From Planctomycetota bacterium (GTDB lineage: Bacteria > Planctomycetota > Planctomycetia > Isosphaerales > Isosphaeraceae), in NCBI GenBank assembly GCA_021807585.1, contig JAKBCQ010000197.1, positions 1 through 6,017 on the forward strand: 6,017 nucleotides of DNA, in the 5' to 3' direction. The notes under the pieces are model-generated. The model did not search any database. It had not been told where the DNA came from and saw only the letters and a program-made list of their open reading frames with translations. Positions 1 to 5,675 of the stretch are shown piece by piece. Both the position numbers and the translations under genes were made by a program. The stretch's first letter is position 1, and each line of letters opens with the position of its first letter.

Positions 1-168
1 GGATGCAATCGATTGGAACGCTTACGCGCTCGCGCGTTCATTAACCGGGTCGGTTCGCCGTGGGAACGAGATTCTCCCTTTCTTTGCGCACGGGTTTCCG
101 AAAGGTTTGATCCTCTGGACAATGCGTTCCAGGTTCCGTAAAGTTCAGGACGTCGGGAGGATCGGGAG

Positions 169-191
169 ATCGCCGCGGGTGCGGCGATTTT
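169..191 (+). terminator. Probable intrinsic terminator of an upstream gene, or leader hairpin of the cyclophilin gene
   Basis: An 8-bp perfect stem, ATCGCCGC (169-176) with GCGGCGAT (181-188), has a GGGT loop and is followed by TTT. The T-run is short, so the termination strength is uncertain. It stands 72 bp before the cyclophilin start and 27 bp after a TAA at 139-141 that closes a reading frame open from the window edge. That arrangement fits the end of an upstream plus-strand gene, but the 46 codons of that frame resemble nothing I know, so no gene is called there. Confidence 0.5.
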
Positions 192-262
192 GGTCCCACT
201 CTCGGAAAACGCGTCGTCCCAGGTCGGGGCGAACCGGATTTTCACTAACGAGATGACACACG

Positions 263-841
263 ATGATTCGATCAATCTTGTCGTTCATACTCACGGGGGC
301 GTTCGCGATACTGATGAACACGCAAACTCACGCCGCGGACGATCACCCCGTCGTCGTCATGGAAACCTCGATGGGCTCGATCACGATCGAACTCGATCGC
401 GCCAAGGCGCCGATCACCGTCGATAACTTTCTTAAATATGTGGATGCCGGTTTTTACGACGATCTGGTTTTTCACCGCGTGATCCCCAATTTCATGATTC
501 AGGGGGGCGGGCTTGATAAGAACCTGCGCGAAAAGACCAAAGGCGTGGGCAAGGGGATCAAGAACGAATCGGACAACGGCGTGAGCAATAAGCGCGGCAC
601 GATCGCGATGGCTCGGACTTCGGATCCCGATTCGGCGACGTGTCAGTTTTTCATCAATCACACCGACAATCGGAATCTCGACGCGGCGCCGGGGCGTCCG
701 GGCTACGCGGTGTTCGGCCACGTCACCGAGGGGATGGACGTCGTCGACAAGATCGCCCAGGTTCGTACCAAACGAGTCGGCCCGCACGAGGCCGTGCCGG
801 TCGAGACGATCGTGATCAAGAGCGTAAAGCTCAAGAAATAA
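263..841 (+). CDS. Secreted cyclophilin-type peptidyl-prolyl cis-trans isomerase
   Basis: This 192-residue protein should catalyse cis-trans isomerisation of Xaa-Pro bonds and so assist folding of exported proteins. Residues 1-24 look like a Sec signal peptide: a basic start (MIR), a hydrophobic stretch, then a likely cut after Thr-His-Ala24, which predicts a periplasmic location. The mature part is one cyclophilin domain. The active-site block FHRVIPNFMIQGG (70-82) contains the catalytic Arg72 and the Phe77/Met78/Gln80 pocket. QFFINH (128-133) and FGHV (151-154) supply further pocket residues, including His153. Leu139 stands where human CypA has Trp121, which usually means weak cyclosporin binding. 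The length suits an exported single-domain bacterial enzyme of the PpiA kind, but orthology is not shown, so no symbol is given. The ATG at 263 is chosen because it gives the complete signal peptide. No good Shine-Dalgarno sequence precedes it. It lies in the same direction as the downstream ferredoxin, with a 178-bp gap that probably carries a separate promoter. Confidence 0.95.
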   Translation: MIRSILSFILTGAFAILMNTQTHAADDHPVVVMETSMGSITIELDRAKAPITVDNFLKYVDAGFYDDLVFHRVIPNFMIQGGGLDKNLREKTKGVGKGIKNESDNGVSNKRGTIAMARTSDPDSATCQFFINHTDNRNLDAAPGRPGYAVFGHVTEGMDVVDKIAQVRTKRVGPHEAVPVETIVIKSVKLKK

Positions 842-876
842 CGGTCGTAACGACGATTTCAAGAGATCGCGGGATC

Positions 877-917
877 GACCGCGGCGGGGACGAGCGTTTC
901 TTGATTCCCGCGCGGTC
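877..917 (+). other. Imperfect inverted repeat in the cyclophilin-ferredoxin spacer
   Basis: GACCGCGGCGGG (877-888) pairs with CCCGCGCGGTC (907-917) as an 11-bp stem with one bulged G and an 18-nt loop. No T-run follows, so it is not a standard intrinsic terminator. Its right arm lies in the spacer of the candidate promoter at 901-929, so it may be an operator or an RNA structure at the 3' end of the cyclophilin message. The function is not known. Confidence 0.4.
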
Positions 918-929
918 GGTCCTTAAGAT
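901..929 (+). promoter_or_regulatory. Candidate sigma70-type promoter for the seven-iron ferredoxin
   Basis: TTGATT (901-906) and TAAGAT (924-929) are separated by 17 bp, and each matches four of six consensus positions. It lies about 90 bp upstream of the ferredoxin start, after the end of the cyclophilin gene. This is a motif match only, because promoter consensus in this lineage is uncertain. Confidence 0.35.
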
Positions 930-1004
930 AATGCATCCGTCGGGCTTCACCCCCTCGAGCCCCTTCGTTACCTCGACCGTTTTTATTTCGCACGCCGATT
1001 GTTG

Positions 1005-1012
1005 AAAGGAGA
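1005..1012 (+). promoter_or_regulatory. Strong Shine-Dalgarno sequence of the seven-iron ferredoxin
   Basis: AAAGGAGA lies 7-8 nt before the ATG at 1020. It decides the start against the in-frame TTG codons at 999 and 1002. It is the strongest ribosome-binding site in the window, which suggests high expression. Confidence 0.85.
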
Positions 1013-1019
1013 TTCGCGA

Positions 1020-1319
1020 ATGGCTCATATCGTCGCCGAGCCTTGCTTCGATTGCAAATACACGGATTGCGTCGTGGTTTGCCCAGTCGATTGCTTTTAT
1101 GAAGGCGCGCAGATGTTATTTATCCATCCCGAGGAATGCATCGATTGCGAGGCGTGCGTCCCCGAATGCCCCGTCGAGGCGATCTTCCATCAGGATAACC
1201 TTCCCGAGGAATGGAAGGATTTCGTCGAGCTCAACGCCGAAGAGTGCCCGAAGTGCCCGGTGATCACCGAGAAGAAAGACGCGCTCGAGGGAGAGTCGTG
1301 CACGCCCGCCAAGAAGTGA
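1020..1319 (+). CDS. fdxA: Seven-iron ferredoxin ([3Fe-4S][4Fe-4S], FdxA type) with extra C-terminal cysteines
   Basis: This 99-residue cytoplasmic electron carrier closely follows the Azotobacter FdI/FdxA pattern. Cysteines fall at 9, 12, 17, 21, 25, 40, 43, 46 and 50, each one place later than in FdI. By that homology, C9/C17/C50 should hold the [3Fe-4S] cluster and C21/C40/C43/C46 the [4Fe-4S] cluster, leaving C12 and C25 unbound. The signature stretches [15 protein letters not shown] and [12 protein letters not shown] are all present, as is the family tail element ELNAE...P.ITEKKD (70-87). The protein is a few residues shorter than FdI. Its tail has three unusual cysteines: C76 and C79 (a CPKC motif) and C94. 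ATG at 1020 is chosen over an in-frame TTG at 999 because AAAGGAGA (1005-1012) is a well-placed ribosome-binding site and the family starts there. It appears monocistronic, ending at the terminator at 1411-1442. Its redox partner is not evident. Confidence 0.95.
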   Translation: MAHIVAEPCFDCKYTDCVVVCPVDCFYEGAQMLFIHPEECIDCEACVPECPVEAIFHQDNLPEEWKDFVELNAEECPKCPVITEKKDALEGESCTPAKK

Positions 1320-1410
1320 TCGAGACGATCGCCAACCGACACGCGCCGCCGCGTCGATCCTCCGTAACGAAGTTCGTTCCCTGAGCTTCTCCATTCGAAC
1401 CACGATGAAT

Positions 1411-1442
1411 CTCCCGGTCGAGATCGGCCGGGAGTTTTTTTT
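1411..1442 (+). terminator. Strong Rho-independent terminator of the seven-iron ferredoxin
   Basis: CTCCCGGTCG (1411-1420) pairs with CGGCCGGGAG (1425-1434) through 10 bp with one G-T wobble. The tetraloop is AGAT and eight Ts (1435-1442) follow directly. It is oriented for plus-strand transcripts and lies 91 bp after the ferredoxin stop. On the minus strand the hairpin is followed by mixed sequence, so it should not serve queC. Confidence 0.93.
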
Positions 1443-1509
1443 GAGCCGTCGCGGTCGATTCGCGAGCGACGAGCGCGACCCGATCAGCATACAAGATCAT
1501 TATGATATA

Positions 1510-2238
1510 TTAGTTTTGAATATATGGAACGGGATCGGTCAAACCGAGGCGTTCGAACGCGGACCGGCGAATTCGGCATGAATCGCACCGGCCGCACGCC
1601 TCGCCGGCGGGCGAAGGATCGTAACAACTATGCGTGAGCGAATAATCGACGCCGAGTTCGATTCCGCGGCGGATGATCTCGTCTTTCGTCAGATGAATCA
1701 ACGGAGCGTGGACGCGGAACGTTCCCGTGCGTTCGACCCCCGCTTTGGTCGCGAGATTCGCCAGCGTTTCAAAAGCCGATAAAAACTCGGGCCGGCAATC
1801 GGGATATCCCGAATAATCAACACAATTTACACCAATAAATATGTTAAAAGATCCGAGCGTTTCGGCCCACGCGAGCGCGAGCGAAAGCATGACGGTGTTG
1901 CGTGCGGGGACGTAAGTGACGGGGATTCCCGACGCGATCGCGGAATCGTCGCGATCTTTGGGGACTTCGATCGAATCGGTGAGCGCGCTGCCGCCGAAGG
2001 CTCCGAGGTCGATTTCGAGTTCGAGGTGACGTTCGACTCCGATCGCCGCGGCGACCCTTCGCGCCGCGAGCTTTTCGACCGCGTGCCGCTGGCCGTAGCC
2101 GATCGTCAGAGCGAAGAGCGAGAAACCCGCGTGCTTGGCCTCGGCGAGCGCCGTCGCCGAATCGAGCCCTCCGCTCAAGAGCACGACCGCCTTTTCCCCT
2201 CGGCCTTGGGCCGGAATCTTCGCCTCGGATTCGCTCAC
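1510..2238 (-). CDS. queC: 7-cyano-7-deazaguanine (preQ0) synthase QueC
   Basis: This 242-residue enzyme uses ATP and ammonia to turn 7-carboxy-7-deazaguanine into preQ0, the precursor of queuosine in tRNA and, in some bacteria, of 7-deazaguanine DNA modifications. The N-terminal PP-loop motif SGGLDSAT (22-29) binds ATP. The C-terminal cysteines C205, C215, C218 and C221 (spacing x9, x2, x2, within CGRCDSC) match the family zinc site. Internal segments such as [19 protein letters not shown] and [15 protein letters not shown] are typical of QueC. The frame stays open 84 codons further upstream, but the family starts close before the PP-loop. The GTG at 2238 has AGGAAAGGA five bases ahead of it, so I take that as the start. 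No queD, queE or queF is visible, so the gene stands apart from the rest of the pathway here. It diverges from the transporter gene across a 360-bp control region. Confidence 0.96.
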   Translation of the reverse strand: MSESEAKIPAQGRGEKAVVLLSGGLDSATALAEAKHAGFSLFALTIGYGQRHAVEKLAARRVAAAIGVERHLELEIDLGAFGGSALTDSIEVPKDRDDSAIASGIPVTYVPARNTVMLSLALAWAETLGSFNIFIGVNCVDYSGYPDCRPEFLSAFETLANLATKAGVERTGTFRVHAPLIHLTKDEIIRRGIELGVDYSLTHSCYDPSPAGEACGRCDSCRIRRSAFERLGLTDPVPYIQN

Positions 2239-2243
2239 ATAAA

Positions 2244-2252
2244 TCCTTTCCT
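2244..2252 (-). promoter_or_regulatory. Ribosome-binding site that fixes the queC GTG start
   Basis: On the minus strand AGGAAAGGA is followed by TTTAT and then GTG (first base 2238). This strong match and the expected QueC length argue against the ATG at 2490 that opens the same frame. Confidence 0.8.
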
Positions 2253-2355
2253 GAATCGGTTCGAAACGATCGTACCCGCGGGAGATCACGGTGGAGGCGT
2301 GAACGAGTCGATCGTATCGAGACGCGCCGGGACGAACAAGAACGCCTCGGTTGAA

Positions 2356-2389
2356 GTCCGCGAACGAACGGACCGCGATCGGTCGGTTC
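2356..2389 (-). promoter_or_regulatory. Possible mutually exclusive hairpins in the queC leader
   Basis: In the minus-strand RNA, GAACCGACCG (2389-2380) can pair with CGGTCCGTTC (2375-2366) around an ATCG loop, with one mismatch in ten. The GTCCG inside the second arm (2373-2369) can instead pair with CGGAC (2360-2356). The two foldings exclude each other, as in attenuators or riboswitches. No U-run follows and I recognise no preQ1 aptamer consensus, so this is only a structural candidate. Confidence 0.25.
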
Positions 2390-2466
2390 AAAACGGTACG
2401 CTCGTCCCGGTTCTCTTTTGAAGAACACCAGAATACATAGATATTTATTATCTTATATATATTTAC

Positions 2467-2495
2467 ATAAAAATATAAACAGTAGGTCATTTCAA
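2467..2495 (-). promoter_or_regulatory. Candidate queC promoter
   Basis: On the minus strand TTGAAA (2495-2490) and TTTTAT (2472-2467) are 17 bp apart and match the sigma70 elements at five and four of six positions. Use of this site would give a queC leader of a little over 200 nt. The AT-rich core offers several other -10-like hexamers, so the exact start is uncertain. Confidence 0.35.
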
Positions 2496-2502
2496 ATGAA
2501 AT
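2489..2502. repeat. 14-bp palindrome, candidate operator
   Basis: ATTTCA-AA-TGAAAT forms a 6+6 inverted repeat with a 2-bp centre. It overlaps the candidate -35 of queC and lies about 100 bp before the transporter start, a natural site for a dimeric repressor. I cannot name the regulator. It is shorter than typical Fur or MntR boxes. Confidence 0.35.
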
Positions 2503-2598
2503 CGGTGTCGGGGCGTCTGGACCGGCGTTTGTGATCGGCTTAGGATGTTCGAACTCAATCGACGGTCGACCCTATTTCCCGCCTGAAACAATAACCTC

Positions 2599-4032
2599 AT
2601 GAGCGATTCCTCGAACTCGGAACCCGATTCTTACGCGTTGCGTCCCGAGGACGTTCAGGAGCCGCCGACGCGGCTTTTGGACGCGCTTCGGCAGGTCGGT
2701 CCGGGGCTCATTTTGGCGGCTTCGATCGTCGGCACCGGCGAACTGATCAACACGACGGGGATGGGGGCGCAGCAGGGTTATACGCTTTTGTGGTTGATCG
2801 TTTTGAGCTGCGTGATCAAGGTCTTTGTGCAGATCGAACTCGGCCGATACGCGATTTCGCACGGCAAGACGACGCTCGCTGCGCTCGACACGCTTCCGGG
2901 ACCTCGGTTGGGAACATCGTGGTTGAGCTGGTTGTGGCTGTTCATGATGCTGACGACGCAGGCGCAGATCGCGGCGATGGAGGGGCTTGTCGGACAGGCC
3001 GCGGATATGGCGTTTCCGGGTTTCATGCCGCGGTTGGGAAGGCTTGTCGGGAGCGTTTCGCCGGCGTTCGGAGGCTATCTGGCGGATCACCCCGATTATT
3101 TTTGGGCGAGCCTTACGTGTTTCGCGGCGATACTGCTTTTGATTTCGGGAGGATACCGGCGGCTCGAACGCGTGACGACGCTGCTCGTTGCGATGGTGAC
3201 GATTCTGACCGTCGCGTGCGTCGCGTGTTTGCCGTGGACTCCTTATCCGATTGATATGCACAAATTAATCAAAGGGTTTTCGTTCGAGTTGCCCACATCG
3301 GGGATCGCGCTCGCGTTTTCGACGTTTGGCATTACGGGGGTGGGGGCGAGCGAGTTGTTCGCGTATCCGTATTGGTGCATTGAAAAAGGATATGCGCGCT
3401 ACGCGGGGGCGCGTTCGGCCGACGATTCGTGGGCGCGGCGAGCGCGGGGCTGGATGTGGGTGATGCAGGTCGACGCGTGGTTCAGCACGATCGTATTCAC
3501 GACCGCGACGATCGCGTTTTACATCATGGGCGCCGCGGTGCTTCATCCCCAGGGTCTTCATCCCGAGGGAGTCGGGATGATCAAAACATTGGCTCAAATG
3601 TATGTAAAGCCGATCGGCGCCTGGACGAAGATCGTGTTTTTGATCGGCGCGTGGGCTGTGCTGTTTAAAACGCTTTACGTGGCGACGGCGGGGAACGCGC
3701 GGTTGACCGCGGATTTCCTCGATCTGGCCAAGATTCGCAAGCAGCCGACGACGGCCGATCGCGAGCGTGAGATTCGCCGCTGGCTCATCCTGTATCCGCT
3801 ATTATCGCTCGTGCTTTATTTTCTCTTCCGCGAGCCGAAACGGTTAATCATCGCCGGGGGTTACGCGCAGGCGATAATGATTCCGTTGATCGCCGGCGCG
3901 ACGTTGTATTTGCGGTATCGCGACCGCGATCCGCGGGTCGAGCCGAGCAAGCTGACCGACGTTTTGGCGTGGGTCGCGTTCGTGATCATTACGCTCGTAG
4001 CGGGTTTCAGCCTGATCAGCGCGTTTCGATGA
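2599..4032 (+). CDS. Nramp-superfamily transporter lacking the classical metal-binding motifs
   Basis: This 477-residue inner-membrane protein has about 11 predicted membrane helices (near 34-54, 60-82, 108-132, 166-184, 190-212, 235-258, 288-315, 342-362, 395-412, 420-440 and 450-474) and a hydrophilic N-terminal tail of about 30 residues. The first two helices align with MntH through GPG (34-36), the GYxLLW element (60-65) and the following HGKT (88-91). The TM1 substrate motif DPGN is GTGE here (45-48), so both Asp and Asn are missing. The TM6 block that normally reads MPH is replaced in GVGASELF (247-254). Classical Mn/Fe uptake is therefore doubtful. Divergent Nramp relatives with other substrates, including Mg-type ones, are known, but I cannot place this protein among them. 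The ATG at 2599 gives a suitable N-terminus; no clear Shine-Dalgarno sequence precedes it. It is a single gene, divergent from queC, with no metal partner gene nearby. Confidence 0.88.
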   Translation: MSDSSNSEPDSYALRPEDVQEPPTRLLDALRQVGPGLILAASIVGTGELINTTGMGAQQGYTLLWLIVLSCVIKVFVQIELGRYAISHGKTTLAALDTLPGPRLGTSWLSWLWLFMMLTTQAQIAAMEGLVGQAADMAFPGFMPRLGRLVGSVSPAFGGYLADHPDYFWASLTCFAAILLLISGGYRRLERVTTLLVAMVTILTVACVACLPWTPYPIDMHKLIKGFSFELPTSGIALAFSTFGITGVGASELFAYPYWCIEKGYARYAGARSADDSWARRARGWMWVMQVDAWFSTIVFTTATIAFYIMGAAVLHPQGLHPEGVGMIKTLAQMYVKPIGAWTKIVFLIGAWAVLFKTLYVATAGNARLTADFLDLAKIRKQPTTADREREIRRWLILYPLLSLVLYFLFREPKRLIIAGGYAQAIMIPLIAGATLYLRYRDRDPRVEPSKLTDVLAWVAFVIITLVAGFSLISAFR

Positions 4033-4286
4033 TTCGTTAAGTCTTCGTCAATCATTTAAGCGCAGCTCGCATCTTTTGATTGAACGAATGGAGAGATTAT
4101 ATCAAGCATACGATCAAGCGAGCGACCGATCGAATGATCATTTGAAAGTGTTCACGATATTATCAGAAGACCCTCGCTCGCGCGTCGGGTTGGTAAGATC
4201 GCGGCTCGGCCGCGTTAGGGATTTACGGATCGCGAACGTTTCGATAAACGGTTGCTCGATTACTTAGATTAACAAAAGCGGATTGA
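4033..4286. other. Convergent spacer with small hairpins and no supported gene
   Basis: The transporter (plus) and the small ferredoxin (minus) both end into this 254-bp stretch. It contains a 7-bp distant inverted repeat, ATTCGTT (4032-4038) with AACGAAT (4083-4089), a tight hairpin CGCGGC-TCG-GCCGCG (4200-4214), and CGTTT-CGAT-AAACG (4237-4250). None is followed by a proper T-run on either strand, so no terminator is called with confidence. A 59-codon frame from ATG 4088 to 4267 lacks a ribosome-binding site and any recognisable content, and I do not call it a gene. Confidence 0.6.
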
Positions 4287-4529
4287 TCATCGATTTCGAT
4301 CGCCGTCTTGGCCGATCGCCTCGACGGGGCATTCCTCGACCGCGGCGAGGCACGCCTCGATATCGACGTCCACGGTGGGTTGTCGATAAACGAAGCTGTA
4401 CCCCGCTCGATCTTGACGCTTGAAAAACGAGGGGGCGATCTCGCGGCAGAGCTCGCAATCGATGCACGTCGAATCGACGTAGAAGCGACCCGGAAGGTTT
4501 TCCGCCACTTTCGCCGCGCGATCGGCCAT
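4287..4529 (-). CDS. Small single-cluster [4Fe-4S] ferredoxin next to ilvC
   Basis: This 80-residue electron carrier has the cluster motif C22-x2-C25-x2-C28 with the fourth ligand in a C-terminal CP, C67-Pro68 (ECPVEAI). This is the monocluster layout of Thermotoga-type ferredoxins. C60 corresponds to one partner of the disulfide known in that family. The other partner position, after C28, is Ala32, so the disulfide should be absent. The fold outside the motif is short and acidic, as expected. ATG at 4529 is taken as the start: it lies 11 bp after the ilvC stop, with a modest GAGG-type site ahead, and longer in-frame starts would run into ilvC. The tight spacing suggests co-transcription with ilvC. 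The redox partner is not shown by the sequence. A role near the Fe-S enzyme dihydroxy-acid dehydratase of the same pathway is only speculation. Confidence 0.92.
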   Translation of the reverse strand: MADRAAKVAENLPGRFYVDSTCIDCELCREIAPSFFKRQDRAGYSFVYRQPTVDVDIEACLAAVEECPVEAIGQDGDRNR

Positions 4530-4540
4530 TGTTCGCCTCG

Positions 4541-5545
4541 TTAAACGACCTTGGAATCGATCCAGGTCATGAGGGCGCGGAGTCTCTTGCCGACCTGTTC
4601 GACGGGGTGATCGCGATCTTGCCGTCTCAAGGCGTTGAAGACGGGTCGATTCGCCTTGTTTTCGAGGATCCATTCGCGGGCGAACTGGCCCGAGCGGATC
4701 TCGTGCAAGATCTTTTTCATTTCGACGCGTGTTTGCTCGGTGATGATTCGAGGGCCCCGCGTGTAATCGCCGAATTCGGCGGTGTTCGAGATGCTATAGC
4801 GCATGTAATTGAGCCCGCCTTGATACATCAGGTCGACGATCAACTTAAGCTCGTGCATGCATTCGAAATAAGCGCTTTCAGGTTGATATCCGGCTTCGAG
4901 GAGCGTTTCGAACGCCATTTTGACGAGCGCGCTCACTCCGCCGCAGAGGACGACCTGCTCGCCGAAGAGATCGGTCTCGGTTTCCTCGGCGAACGTCGTT
5001 TGGAGCACGCCGCCGCGCGTTCCGCCGATTCCCTTGGCGTAAGCGAGAGCGAGCGCTTTGCCCTGCGCGGTGCAGCCGTCGCCGACGGCGATCAGGCATG
5101 GAACGCCGCCCCCTTTGACGAATTCGCTACGGACAAGGTGGCCCGGGCCTTTGGGCGCCACGAGCGCGCTATCGACCCCTTCGGGAGGCACGACCTGGCC
5201 GAAATGGATGTTGAACCCGTGCGAGCAAAGGAGCAGATTCCCGGGTTTGAGGTGGGGTTTGACGTCGCGCGTGTAAACTTCGGCCTGAACCTCGTCGGGC
5301 AAAAGGATGTTCACAAGATCGCCCGCTTCGGCGGCTTCGGCGGCCGAAACGGGCTTGAAGCCGTCTTTGATCGCGAGGTCGTAATTCGCCGATCCCGGCC
5401 GTTGACCGACGACGACGCGGCAACCCGAATCGCGCAGATTCTGGGCCTGCGCGTGTCCCTGGCTGCCGTAGCCGATGATCGCGATCGTCTTGTTTTTAAG
5501 CAAACTCAGGTCGGCGTCCTGGTCGTAATAAATCGTCGCCGGCAT
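4541..5545 (-). CDS. ilvC: Ketol-acid reductoisomerase (class I)
   Basis: This 334-residue cytoplasmic enzyme rearranges and reduces acetolactate or acetohydroxybutyrate to the dihydroxy acids, the second common step of valine, leucine and isoleucine synthesis, using Mg2+ and NAD(P)H. The Rossmann motif [13 protein letters not shown] (25-37) is followed by the cofactor loop GQRPGSANY (47-55). K132 in APKGPGH, the metal ligands D192 and E196 (ETDLFGEQ), and E228 and E232 (ECMHELK) in the knotted C-terminal domain are all present. The length is standard for the short class I form. In the loop, Ser52 is kept, but Asn54 stands where many NADPH-dependent enzymes have Ser, so cofactor preference is not certain. 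The ATG at 5545 has AAAGGG seven bases before it. Upstream, ilvN reads in the same direction after a 130-bp gap. Downstream, a small ferredoxin follows after 11 bp, which suggests an ilvN-ilvC-ferredoxin unit. Confidence 0.98.
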   Translation of the reverse strand: MPATIYYDQDADLSLLKNKTIAIIGYGSQGHAQAQNLRDSGCRVVVGQRPGSANYDLAIKDGFKPVSAAEAAEAGDLVNILLPDEVQAEVYTRDVKPHLKPGNLLLCSHGFNIHFGQVVPPEGVDSALVAPKGPGHLVRSEFVKGGGVPCLIAVGDGCTAQGKALALAYAKGIGGTRGGVLQTTFAEETETDLFGEQVVLCGGVSALVKMAFETLLEAGYQPESAYFECMHELKLIVDLMYQGGLNYMRYSISNTAEFGDYTRGPRIITEQTRVEMKKILHEIRSGQFAREWILENKANRPVFNALRRQDRDHPVEQVGKRLRALMTWIDSKVV

Positions 5546-5552
5546 CCAAAAA

Positions 5553-5558
5553 CCCTTT
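5553..5558 (-). promoter_or_regulatory. Ribosome-binding site of ilvC
   Basis: AAAGGG on the minus strand lies seven bases before the ATG at 5545 and supports that start. Confidence 0.7.
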
Positions 5559-5618
5559 GCGATAAAACTTGTTCAAATCAAAAAGCAATCAATCACGCAA
5601 AACTGGAAATTAGCGACG

Positions 5619-5633
5619 CTCGCAGGTTGCGAG
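5619..5633. other. Hairpin in the ilvN-ilvC gap
   Basis: CTCGCA-GGT-TGCGAG is a perfect 6-bp inverted repeat with a 3-nt loop, 43 bp after the ilvN stop in the direction of transcription. No U-run follows on the minus strand, so it is more likely an intercistronic RNA structure (processing or stability) than a terminator. Regulation at this gap is inferred only from position. Confidence 0.35.
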
Positions 5634-5675
5634 ATTTCGCCGAAACGCGTTCGATCGTCGCGTGCTTGTGTGCGA

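Larger units (their letters stand above)
2239..2598. promoter_or_regulatory. Divergent control region between queC and the Nramp-like gene
   Basis: This 360-bp stretch holds no supported gene. From the queC side it contains a GC-rich leader with possible alternative hairpins (2356-2389), a small hairpin (2410-2426), a very AT-rich core (2431-2480, 44 of 50 bases A or T), a palindrome (2489-2502), and about 95 bp of mixed sequence before the transporter ATG. The AT-rich core contrasts sharply with its GC-rich surroundings and is the natural site for divergent promoters. The queC frame is open through most of it, but the implied 84 residues look non-coding (arginine-rich, unlike QueC). Confidence 0.7.

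Noticed and set aside
272..862. A 196-codon minus-strand frame opposite the cyclophilin gene
   Set aside because: Antisense to a clear cyclophilin with signal peptide and active site; Arg/His-rich composition typical of a shadow.
2026..2421. A 131-codon plus-strand frame opposite the queC 5' half and leader
   Set aside because: Arginine-rich, low-complexity translation typical of an antisense shadow, overlapping a certain gene.
2239..2470. A preQ1 riboswitch upstream of queC
   Set aside because: I looked for the short stem, C-rich loop and A-rich tail of the preQ1-I class and did not find them. Only generic hairpins are visible.
2239..2490. An 84-residue N-terminal extension of QueC from the ATG at 2490
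   Set aside because: The family starts just before the PP-loop, a strong ribosome-binding site precedes the GTG at 2238, and the extension crosses the AT-rich promoter-like DNA.
4200..4214. The CGCGGC-TCG-GCCGCG hairpin as a terminator for the transporter or the ferredoxin
   Set aside because: The stem is perfect, but no T-run follows on either strand.
4076..4267. A 63-codon plus-strand frame after the transporter gene
   Set aside because: No ribosome-binding site, no recognisable domain, and it lies in a convergent spacer with small hairpins. A real small gene is not excluded, but nothing supports it.
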